This document shows positions 8,779 to 16,116 of a stretch of 64,000 nucleotides of DNA, piece by piece; the stretch's first letter is position 1; each line of letters begins with the position of its first letter. The notes beneath the pieces were generated by a model. The model made no database searches. It was not told where the DNA came from and worked only from the letters and a program-made list of their open reading frames with translations. The stretch is from Pseudomonadota bacterium. GTDB lineage: Bacteria; Desulfobacterota; Binatia; Binatales; Binataceae. The position numbers and the translations under genes were made by a program. Where the stretch lies: the NCBI GenBank assembly GCA_021324855.1, contig JAJPIG010000021.1:124001-188000 (forward strand). Direction: 5' to 3'.

Positions 8779-9270
8779 ATGGCTGACGAAGAGACCAAGG
8801 AAGCGAAGGAACCGAAAGGCACGCAGCGCGCGGGTGCAGGTGCTGCCGGCTCGGCGCCTGCCGAAGGCGCCGCCGGTGGCGCGGCTGCTGCTCCGGCACC
8901 GCGGCGTCGCCGTGTCCGGCGGACGGTTCCCGAAGGCGTCGCGCATATCCACGCGACCTTCAACAATACCATCGTAAGCATCACCGACCCTCAGGGGATG
9001 GTGGTCGGGTGGGCCAGCGCGGGATCGGTCGGCTTTAAGGGTTCGCGCAAGGGCACGCCGTTTGCCGCCCAGATGGCCGCGGAGGCGGCGGCGCGCAAGG
9101 CGGCTGAACTCGGGATGCGCTCGGTGATCGCGTTCGTGAAGGGCCCGGGCGGTGGACGCGAGTCTGCGGTGCGCGCCCTGCAGGCCGCAGGTCTTAATGT
9201 CAGCTCGATCAAGGACGTTACTCCAATTCCGCACAACGGCTGCCGTCCGCCCAAACGGCGGCGCGTTTAG
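8779..9270 (+). CDS. rpsK: 30S ribosomal protein S11 with an Ala/Gly-rich N-terminal extension
   Basis: S11 shapes the 30S platform near the E site and the Shine-Dalgarno helix. The S11 core starts near residue 50 ([16 protein letters not shown]) and contains [34 protein letters not shown] and the C-terminal [18 protein letters not shown]. The family is usually about 125-130 residues; this one has 163. The extra residues are acidic/basic at first and then an Ala-Gly-Pro run ending in RRRRVRR. It is the second ribosomal protein in this cluster with such an extension (compare L5). Confidence 0.95.
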   Translation: MADEETKEAKEPKGTQRAGAGAAGSAPAEGAAGGAAAAPAPRRRRVRRTVPEGVAHIHATFNNTIVSITDPQGMVVGWASAGSVGFKGSRKGTPFAAQMAAEAAARKAAELGMRSVIAFVKGPGGGRESAVRALQAAGLNVSSIKDVTPIPHNGCRPPKRRRV

Positions 9271-9290
9271 CGGCGGAGGCAAAAGCAGCA

Positions 9291-9917
9291 GTGGCAAGAA
9301 ATCTGGGTCCCGTATGCCGGCTATGCCGGCGCGAAGGCTTGAAACTGTTCCTCAAGGGAGAGCGCTGTTACACCGACAAGTGCGCGATCGAGCGGCGCAA
9401 CTATCCGCCCGGCGCGCATGGTCAGGCGCGCACGCGGTTCTCCGAGTTCTCAATCCGGCTGCGCGAGAAACAAAAGGTTAAGCGCATCTACCGGATGCTG
9501 GAGAAGCAGTTTGCCGGCTATTTCGACAACGCCGAACGGATGCCCGGGATCACCGGCGAGAACCTGCTGGTTCTGCTCGAACGGCGGCTCGACAACGTGG
9601 TCTATCGGCTCGGCTTTGCTAGTTCGATCGCGCAGGCGCGCCAGCTCGTCCGTCACGGCCATATCGAGGTCGATGGCAAGCCGGTGACGATTCCGTCGGC
9701 GCTCGTGAACCTCAACCAGGTGGTGAGCATCGCGGAGAAAAGCCGGCAGAAGAAAGCCATCGTTGAGGCGATCGAGCTTTCGCAGCGGCGCGGGCTGCCC
9801 GCGTGGATCTCGCTCGAGCGCGATCAGTTCCGCGGCTCTCTCAAGGCGTTGCCGGCGCGCAGCGAGCTGACGATGCCGATCAGCGAGAAGCTGATCGTTG
9901 AGCATTATTCACGGTAA
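9291..9917 (+). CDS. rpsD: 30S ribosomal protein S4, zinc form
   Basis: Primary 16S rRNA-binding protein, and in E. coli the translational repressor of the alpha operon. The 208-residue product has Cys9, Cys12, Cys26 and Cys31 as the zinc knuckle of the C+ form. It is followed by YPPGAHGQ, the [24 protein letters not shown] helix region and the S4 RNA-binding domain ([20 protein letters not shown]). A GTG start at 9291 gives the normal [10 protein letters not shown] opening. Confidence 0.97.
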   Translation: MARNLGPVCRLCRREGLKLFLKGERCYTDKCAIERRNYPPGAHGQARTRFSEFSIRLREKQKVKRIYRMLEKQFAGYFDNAERMPGITGENLLVLLERRLDNVVYRLGFASSIAQARQLVRHGHIEVDGKPVTIPSALVNLNQVVSIAEKSRQKKAIVEAIELSQRRGLPAWISLERDQFRGSLKALPARSELTMPISEKLIVEHYSR

Positions 9918-9973
9918 GCGGCGGGGGTGCGGGCGGAGTTTGAAAAATTCATCGGTTAAGAGCGGCGACAACT

Positions 9974-11002
9974 ATGCAGACTGACTGGCGCGATTTGATC
10001 AAACCCAAAGCCGTCGAGTTCGACGAAAAGGAAGTCACCCCGACCTACGGACGCTTCTTCGCCGAACCGCTGGAGCGCGGGTACGGAATAACGGTGGGCA
10101 ATACTCTGCGCCGTATCCTGCTGGCGTCGCTACCGGGATTCGCGATCACCGCGGTCCGAATCAAAGGCGTGCTCCATGAATTCTCGACCCTGCCGGGCGT
10201 CAAGGAAGATATCACGGACCTCGTGCTCAACCTTAAGGAGGTGCGGCTGCGCCTTCATGAGGGCGACGAGCTCACCGCGACGCTGCAGGCCAAAGGCGAG
10301 GCGGTGGTCACCGCGCGTGACATCAGCGGCGGACCGAGCCTCGAGATCCTGACGCCCGAGCAGCACATCGCAACGCTCGACAAGGGCGCCGAGCTCGATA
10401 TGGAGCTGGTAATCAAGCGCGGGCGCGGCTATGTGCCGGCTGAGCGCGGCAACGAGGATGAGCCGATCGGCACGATTCGTCTCGATTCGATCTTCTCGCC
10501 GATCCGCAAAGTCAACTTCACTGTTACCAACGCCCGCGTCGGGCAGCGCACGGACTATGACCGCCTGATGCTCGAAATCTGGACCGACGGCTCGATCTCT
10601 CCGCGCGATGCGCTGACCTATGCGGCCCGCGTCGCGCGCGATCAGATGTCGATCTTTGCCGGGATGGAAGAGGGCGCCGAAATGCCGGCGGGCGCGGCGC
10701 CGAGCGCGGAGACCCGTCCGACGCTCAACGAGGCGCTGTTCAAGCCGGTCGCCGAACTGCCGGTCTCCGTGCGCGCCTTCAACGGACTCCAGAATGCGGA
10801 CATCAAGTACGTTGGCGAGCTGGTCCAGCGGAGCGAGCAGGACATGCTCAAGATCAAGAATTTCGGGCGCAAGTCGCTCAACGAAATCAAGGAAGTTTTG
10901 ACCGAGATGGGACTTTCGCTCGGGATGCGGCTTGACGGGCTCCCGTCGCGCGCGGAGCTCGACCGGATGTGGGAGGAGCAGGAGTCGCGGGAACCGGCCT
11001 AG
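9974..11002 (+). CDS. rpoA: RNA polymerase alpha subunit
   Basis: Scaffold subunit of RNA polymerase. The N-terminal dimerisation domain spans about residues 1-235, with [22 protein letters not shown]. The C-terminal domain (about 265-325), with [20 protein letters not shown] and [16 protein letters not shown], binds UP elements and activators. The 342-residue length is typical. The linker ([18 protein letters not shown]) is Ala/Pro/Glu rich. It lies between rpsD and rplQ as expected. Confidence 0.98.
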   Translation: MQTDWRDLIKPKAVEFDEKEVTPTYGRFFAEPLERGYGITVGNTLRRILLASLPGFAITAVRIKGVLHEFSTLPGVKEDITDLVLNLKEVRLRLHEGDELTATLQAKGEAVVTARDISGGPSLEILTPEQHIATLDKGAELDMELVIKRGRGYVPAERGNEDEPIGTIRLDSIFSPIRKVNFTVTNARVGQRTDYDRLMLEIWTDGSISPRDALTYAARVARDQMSIFAGMEEGAEMPAGAAPSAETRPTLNEALFKPVAELPVSVRAFNGLQNADIKYVGELVQRSEQDMLKIKNFGRKSLNEIKEVLTEMGLSLGMRLDGLPSRAELDRMWEEQESREPA

Positions 11003-11021
11003 CCGACCGCGGTAATCAGCG

Positions 11022-11468
11022 ATGCGTCATCAAAATCAGGGCCGCAAGCTTAACCGCAGCTCGTCTCATCGGAAGGCGCTGTTCCGCAATCTGGTGCTGA
11101 GCCTCATTCGTCACGAGCGCATCCGGACGACCGACGCCAAAGCCAAGGAGCTGCGACGTTTTGCCGATCGGATGATCACGCTCGGCAAGCGGGGCGATCT
11201 GAGCGCCCGCCGGCGCGCCTTCGACTTTATCCGCTCGCGCGATGCGGTCAAAAAGCTGTTCGATGAGATCGCGCCGCGCTTCAAGGAACGGAACGGCGGC
11301 TATACGCGCGTAATTAAATTCGGATTCCGTCGCGGCGATGCCGCGCCGCTTTCGATCATCGAATTCACCGGCGGCGAGGAAGACGCGCAGAGCAAGAAGC
11401 CGCACCGGCGCAGGACCCCGACCCGGACCGAGCGCGAGCCGCGCCGCGCGCGCGCGGCCGCCGGCTAA
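11022..11468 (+). CDS. rplQ: 50S ribosomal protein L17
   Basis: L17 lies at the exit tunnel outer surface. The core is standard: [20 protein letters not shown] at the start, [22 protein letters not shown] next, and then [23 protein letters not shown]. The protein has 148 residues because of a C-terminal tail rich in Arg, Glu, Pro and Thr after the [10 protein letters not shown] junction. It is the last gene of the alpha operon. I see no clear intrinsic terminator in the 29 nt that follow. Confidence 0.96.
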   Translation: MRHQNQGRKLNRSSSHRKALFRNLVLSLIRHERIRTTDAKAKELRRFADRMITLGKRGDLSARRRAFDFIRSRDAVKKLFDEIAPRFKERNGGYTRVIKFGFRRGDAAPLSIIEFTGGEEDAQSKKPHRRRTPTRTEREPRRARAAAG

Positions 11469-11497
11469 TCGCGGTCCGCTGCGCGCCCGAGCAACCC

Positions 11498-11812
11498 ATG
11501 ATCGTTTGCATCATCGATTACCGGGTGCGCGCAGGCCGCGAAGCTCAGCATCTGGCGGAGCTTGCGCCGCTACTCGAAAAGGTGAAGTCCGTCTCGGGTT
11601 TCATCTCGAAGACTTCGTTCGAAAGCCCGGCACGCGACGGCGGATGGTTCACCGTTTCATACTGGGAAAGCCGCGAGGCGCTGCAGGCGTGGACGGCCGA
11701 CCCGGACCATCGGCGCGCGATGGCGATCGGCAAGCGCGACATCTTCGCCGAGTTCCGCATCATGATCGCCGAGGTCGAGCGCGACTATTCGTGGCGTTTG
11801 GGCGAATCCTGA
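11498..11812 (+). CDS. Antibiotic-biosynthesis monooxygenase (ABM) domain protein
   Basis: A 104-residue single-domain protein with the dimeric alpha/beta-barrel (ferredoxin-like) pattern of the ABM family. It shows an initial strand MIVCIIDYRVRAGRE, a helix, GGWFTVSYWESREALQAW in the middle, then DPDHRRAMAIGKRDIFAEF. Members include quinol monooxygenase YgiN and haem-degrading IsdG, but most are uncharacterised, so the substrate cannot be named. The PDHRRAM stretch with its His is common in the family. It lies alone between rplQ and tldD on the same strand; functional linkage is not evident. Confidence 0.75.
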   Translation: MIVCIIDYRVRAGREAQHLAELAPLLEKVKSVSGFISKTSFESPARDGGWFTVSYWESREALQAWTADPDHRRAMAIGKRDIFAEFRIMIAEVERDYSWRLGES

Positions 11813-11882
11813 TTTTCGTCCGGGTTCTGCCGTACCCGCCAGTCTGATAGAATCTGATTCGCGCGTCTCGCGCGAAAAATCT

Positions 11883-13331
11883 ATGACAAACGAACTGGTT
11901 CGGCCGGAAAAGTTCTTCGCCAACCGTTTTGGGATGAGCGAGTCGGTCTTCGAACGGATTATCGGCAGCGCGCTCGAGCGCCGGGCCGATTACGTCGATC
12001 TCTACCTTGAATATCGCGACGCCGAGGGGATTAGCCTCGAGGAGTCGATCGTCAAGCACACCAGCAAGAGCGTCAGCCAGGGCGTTGGTGTGCGAGTCTG
12101 CGCCGAGGATCGCACCGGCTATGCCTATTCGGATGAGGTAACGATCGATCGGATGCGTCTCGCTGCCGAGGCCGCTCGCGCGATCGCCGACCAGCGCGGC
12201 GAGCGTCCGCTATCGGTCAGAATCGGCCAGCCGGCCGCGCGTCATTCGCTCTATGAGCTCGAAAGCACGCCGCTCGATGTCCCGATCGAGGAGCGCGCGC
12301 GTTTGCTCAGCGAGATCGATCGTACGGCGCGCGAATTCGACCCGCGCATCGTCAACGTGATGGCGTCATTTTCCGCCGAGCGGAAAATCGTGATGGTGGT
12401 GAACAGCGACGGCCGGCTCGCCGCTGACCTACAGCCGCTTTGCCGTCTCAATGTCACCGTGATTGCCGACGACGGCAGGAGCCGCCAAGTCGGATCGTAC
12501 GGCGGCGGCGGCCGGGTCGAGTATCGGCATTTCATCGAGAGCGAACGCTGGCGCGAGTTCACGCTCAAGGCGGCGCGCCAGGCGATTGTGAATCTCGACG
12601 CGGTCGATGCGCCCGCCGGCGAGATGATCGTCGTGTTGGGTCCCGGATGGCCCGGGATCCTGCTTCACGAGGCGATCGGTCACGGCCTCGAAGGCGATTT
12701 CAATCGCAAGCGCACCTCGGCTTTCGCCGGAAGAATCGGCGACCAGGTTGCAAGTCAGCTCTGCACGGTCGTCGATGACGGCACGATCGCGAACCGGCGC
12801 GGCAGCCTGAACATCGACGACGAGGGGACGCCGACTTCGCGCACGGTCTTGATCGAAAAGGGTGTGCTCCGCGGCTATCTGCAGGATCGGCTCAACGCCC
12901 GTCTGATGAAGATGGCGCCGACTGGCAACGGACGCCGCGAGAGCTTCGCGCATGCGCCGATGCCGCGGATGACGAACACCTTCATGCTGCCGGGCGAATC
13001 GACGCCCGAGGAGATCATCAAGAGCGTGCGCAACGGCCTTTACGCGGTCAGCTTCGGCGGCGGCCAGGTCGACATTACGAACGGCAAATTCGTGTTCTCC
13101 GCGTCGGAGGCTTATCTGATCGAGGATGGCAAGGCGACCAGGCCGGTGAAGGGAGCGACGCTTATCGGTAACGGACCCGACGTGCTGACGCGCGTCACGA
13201 TGGTCGGGAACGACCTCGAACTTGATCCCGGGATTGGAACGTGCGGCAAGGACGGTCAATCGGTTCCCGTCGGTGTCGGCTTGCCCACAATCCGCATCGA
13301 CGGTCTTACTGTCGGCGGGACACGGGCGTAG
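11883..13331 (+). CDS. tldD: Metalloprotease TldD
   Basis: TldD is the catalytic half of the TldD/TldE zinc protease, which degrades unfolded peptides and matures some modified peptides. The zinc motif HEAIGH is at residues 262-267, and the third ligand, the Cys of GTCGKDGQSVPVGVG, falls at residue 454. Conserved blocks GEMIVVLGPGWPGILLHEAI, DEGTPTSRTVLIE and ESFAHAPMPRMTNTF are present. The 482-residue length is normal. The partner gene follows 12 nt downstream. No RiPP precursor or modification enzyme is seen nearby, so a general peptide-clearing role is the safer reading. Confidence 0.95.
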   Translation: MTNELVRPEKFFANRFGMSESVFERIIGSALERRADYVDLYLEYRDAEGISLEESIVKHTSKSVSQGVGVRVCAEDRTGYAYSDEVTIDRMRLAAEAARAIADQRGERPLSVRIGQPAARHSLYELESTPLDVPIEERARLLSEIDRTAREFDPRIVNVMASFSAERKIVMVVNSDGRLAADLQPLCRLNVTVIADDGRSRQVGSYGGGGRVEYRHFIESERWREFTLKAARQAIVNLDAVDAPAGEMIVVLGPGWPGILLHEAIGHGLEGDFNRKRTSAFAGRIGDQVASQLCTVVDDGTIANRRGSLNIDDEGTPTSRTVLIEKGVLRGYLQDRLNARLMKMAPTGNGRRESFAHAPMPRMTNTFMLPGESTPEEIIKSVRNGLYAVSFGGGQVDITNGKFVFSASEAYLIEDGKATRPVKGATLIGNGPDVLTRVTMVGNDLELDPGIGTCGKDGQSVPVGVGLPTIRIDGLTVGGTRA

Positions 13332-13343
13332 GAGGGCATCGGA

Positions 13344-14693
13344 ATGCCCGGGCTCGATCCGTCGTTTGCCGAGTGGGTTCTCGATGAAGCGCGCCGATGC
13401 GGTGCGACCGCAACGGAGGTGCTGTTCGTCAGTGGCGAGTCGCTCGAAGCCGGCGTGCGGCTGGGCGAAATCGAAAAGCTCAAGAGCTCACGCGAGCGGC
13501 GGCTCGGAATCCGTGCGTTCGTCGACCAGTCGTCGGCCACTGCGTCCACGGCGGAGTTCGATCGTGAGGCGCTGAAGGAGTTCATCGCCGAGACGGTGCG
13601 GCTCGCGCGACTCACGGCGCCCGATCCGCTTTCCGGGCTGCCCGATCCGGCGCTGCATCCGCATCATCTTAACGACCTTGAACTCGCCGACAACGAGCAC
13701 GGCATCATCGAGGCCGATCGCGCGCTCGATCTCGCGCGGCGTGCAGAGAAAACCGCGCTCAAGCTCGATCCGCGCATCAGGAATTCCGAGGGCGCGGGTT
13801 TCGATTCCAGCCGCCATGAAATTCTCTTCGCCAACAGCCAGGGCTTCTCCGGCGGATACGAAGCGACATCGTACAGTCTCGGCGTTGCGCCGATCGCAGA
13901 GAGCGACGGCTCAATGCAGCAGGGCTACTGGTACACAACCAGCCGGCGCTTCGATCGCCTGGACGAGCCGGAATCGGTCGGGCGAATCTCGGCCGAGCGC
14001 GCGCTCAAGCGACTCGGCGCGCGCAAGGTAAAGACGGTGCGAGCCCCGGTGATCTTCGAGCCCGATCGTGCCGCGAGCCTGATTAGGACGCTTGCCGGCG
14101 CTGCGTCCGGTCCATCGCTTTATAAGGGTGCGTCGTTCCTGATCGATCGGCTCGGCACGCAGGTTGCCGCGCCCAACGTGACGATCATCGATGACGGCAC
14201 CATCCGCGGCGGATTGGGATCCAAGCCGTTTGATGGCGAGGGCTTGCTGACGACCCGCAAGGCTGTCGTCGAAGCCGGGGTGCTCAAGACCTACTTGCTC
14301 GACAGCTATTCAGCGCGAAAGCTCAAGCTGCAGCCGACCGGGAACGCATCGCGATCGGTCGGCGATGCGCCGACGGTGAGTCCGGCGAATCTTTATCTCG
14401 AGCCGGGACGCTATTCGCCCGAGGAGATCATTCGGTCGGTGCGCGAAGGGCTCTATGTCACCGAATTGATCGGCTTTGGCGTGAACACCGTCACCGGCGA
14501 CTATTCGCGCGGCGCAAGCGGAATTTGGATTGAGAACGGCGAGTTAACCTATCCGGTGCAGGAGATAACGATCGCCGGAAATCTCAAAGAGATGTTCATG
14601 GCGATCGAGATGATCGGCAACGACTTGGTATGGCGATCGTCAACGGCGTCGCCGACGATAAAGATCGGCGAGATGACGATCGCCGGCGCCTAG
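13344..14693 (+). CDS. pmbA: TldE/PmbA, non-catalytic partner of TldD
   Basis: A 449-residue homologue of TldD that lacks the HExxxH motif and forms the heterodimer needed for proteolysis. Recognisable blocks are PFDGEGLLTTRKAVVEAGVL, YSARKLKLQPTGNASR and the C-terminal LTYPVQEITIAGNLKEMF. It starts 12 nt after tldD on the same strand, so the two form an operon. Its TAG stop shares the CTAG palindrome at 14690-14693 with the stop codon of the converging coxG-like gene. Confidence 0.94.
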   Translation: MPGLDPSFAEWVLDEARRCGATATEVLFVSGESLEAGVRLGEIEKLKSSRERRLGIRAFVDQSSATASTAEFDREALKEFIAETVRLARLTAPDPLSGLPDPALHPHHLNDLELADNEHGIIEADRALDLARRAEKTALKLDPRIRNSEGAGFDSSRHEILFANSQGFSGGYEATSYSLGVAPIAESDGSMQQGYWYTTSRRFDRLDEPESVGRISAERALKRLGARKVKTVRAPVIFEPDRAASLIRTLAGAASGPSLYKGASFLIDRLGTQVAAPNVTIIDDGTIRGGLGSKPFDGEGLLTTRKAVVEAGVLKTYLLDSYSARKLKLQPTGNASRSVGDAPTVSPANLYLEPGRYSPEEIIRSVREGLYVTELIGFGVNTVTGDYSRGASGIWIENGELTYPVQEITIAGNLKEMFMAIEMIGNDLVWRSSTASPTIKIGEMTIAGA

Positions 14694-15220
14694 CTGCGTC
14701 GGAACAGGCCGCGGATCAGGTTCACAATCCAGCGAAAGAAGTTGATCGCGATGCCTTGGCGCGCGACCGTGCCGGCCGCTTCCGCCTTTAGTTCCGCGCC
14801 GGCCGCGGCGAAAAACTGGCCCATCAGCATCTTTGCGGCGCTGTCGATGACGCGCTGGCCAACCTGCACCAGCGGCCCGCCGAGCTGGATGTCGCCCGCG
14901 TACTTGACAATCGTCTCGTTGCCGTCCTTCGCAATCAGGTCGAGAGTGCCCGAGCCGCGCATGAAACCCTGCTTGCCCTTGCCGTCGACCACCATCTTGT
15001 AATGCTCAGGCGCGCGGATGTCTTCGAGCTTGAGCTTGCCGCTGTAGACGCCTTTGACGGCGGCGATGCCGATATTAATCGTGCCGCCGAATTCGTTAGG
15101 GCCGAGGATGTCAAGCTTCTCGAGTCCCGGAATCAGCTTCGAGAGTCGCTCCGGATCGTTGAACAGCGCCCAGACTCGATCGCGCGAGCCCGGAAGTACT
15201 TGCTCTCCTTCAAGTTTCAT
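14690..15220 (-). CDS. CoxG-like SRPBCC protein
   Basis: A 176-residue SRPBCC-fold protein of the carbon-monoxide-dehydrogenase subunit G family (MKLEGEQVLPGSRDRVWALF, then GGTINIGIAAVKGVYSGKL). In Oligotropha CoxG helps anchor CO dehydrogenase to the membrane. The C-terminal stretch INFFRWIVNLIRGLFRRS is hydrophobic and basic and could serve as a membrane anchor. A TTG start at 15247 is possible, but the ATG at 15220 begins the conserved domain. It is the last gene of the coxS-coxL-coxM-coxG run and ends in an overlap with converging pmbA. Confidence 0.85.
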   Translation of the reverse strand: MKLEGEQVLPGSRDRVWALFNDPERLSKLIPGLEKLDILGPNEFGGTINIGIAAVKGVYSGKLKLEDIRAPEHYKMVVDGKGKQGFMRGSGTLDLIAKDGNETIVKYAGDIQLGGPLVQVGQRVIDSAAKMLMGQFFAAAGAELKAEAAGTVARQGIAINFFRWIVNLIRGLFRRS

Positions 15221-15243
15221 TCGTCGATCGCAAACTCCTCGTT

Positions 15244-16113
15244 TCAAACCTTGATGGTCGAGATGGCCTGCTGAAGCGCGCGCCGAGTGTAGACGCGCGC
15301 CAGCTCCGCGCGAAACTCGGCGGACGCATGGATGTCCGCGAGCGCATCGATCCCGTCGGCTGCGTGCGCGGCCGCCTGCCCGATCGTGGCGGCCTCAGGC
15401 TTTTTACCGGTTAAAGCCGACTCAACCGCTGTCGCACGGAAGGCTTTCGGTCCGAGACCGGTAATCCCGACGCGGACGCGCTCGCAATTGCCCTTCGTAT
15501 CGAGGGTCACCAACGCCGCCACCCCCACCACCGCAAATCCGGAGGCGGGCTGACGATGCTTCAGATAGGTGTAGCCCGTCCGCGCCGTATGCGGCGTGAA
15601 GCTGACGCTGGTCAGAATCTCGCCCGGCTTGATCGCGGTGGTCATCAGGTCGACGAAGAAATCATTCGCTTTGACCGTGCGCGCGCCGGAGCCGCTCTCG
15701 AGCCGGATTTCGCCTTCGAGCGCCTGGATCGCGGCGGGATAATCGGCGGCGGGATCGGAATGAGCGAGGCTGCCGCCGATCGTGCCGCGATTGCGCACCT
15801 GGATGTCGCCGATAGCCGCGGCGCATTCCGCCAGCAGGCCGAGCTTACTGCGTATGACCGCTGAGCCTGCCACCTGGTCGTGAATGGTCGCTCCGCCGAT
15901 CACGATCTTGCCGCCTTCCTCGCGAATCCCAACAAGGTCGTTGATCCCGCCGATGTCCACCAGATGCGCCGGCTGAGCGAGCCGGAGCTTCATCATCGGC
16001 AGCAGACTGTGACCACCGGATAACAGCTTGGCGTCGTCGCCGAACTGCTGGAGCATCCCGAGCGCCTCTTTCACGGAGCCGGCGCGATGATACTGGAACC
16101 GTGCTGGAAACAT
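15244..16113 (-). CDS. FAD-binding medium subunit of a xanthine-oxidase-family molybdo-hydroxylase (CoxM-like)
   Basis: A 289-residue flavoprotein subunit that passes electrons from the 2Fe-2S clusters to an acceptor. FAD-binding signatures of the CoxM/CutM family are the AKLLSGGHSLLPMMKLRL loop near residue 30 and TIGGSLAHSDPAADYPAA near residue 115. The C-terminal CO-dehydrogenase-flavoprotein domain includes YTYLKHRQPASGFAVVGVAA. It starts 3 nt after the large-subunit stop on the same transcript. The electron acceptor is unknown. Confidence 0.9.
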   Translation of the reverse strand: MFPARFQYHRAGSVKEALGMLQQFGDDAKLLSGGHSLLPMMKLRLAQPAHLVDIGGINDLVGIREEGGKIVIGGATIHDQVAGSAVIRSKLGLLAECAAAIGDIQVRNRGTIGGSLAHSDPAADYPAAIQALEGEIRLESGSGARTVKANDFFVDLMTTAIKPGEILTSVSFTPHTARTGYTYLKHRQPASGFAVVGVAALVTLDTKGNCERVRVGITGLGPKAFRATAVESALTGKKPEAATIGQAAAHAADGIDALADIHASAEFRAELARVYTRRALQQAISTIKV

Positions 16114-16116
16114 GAT

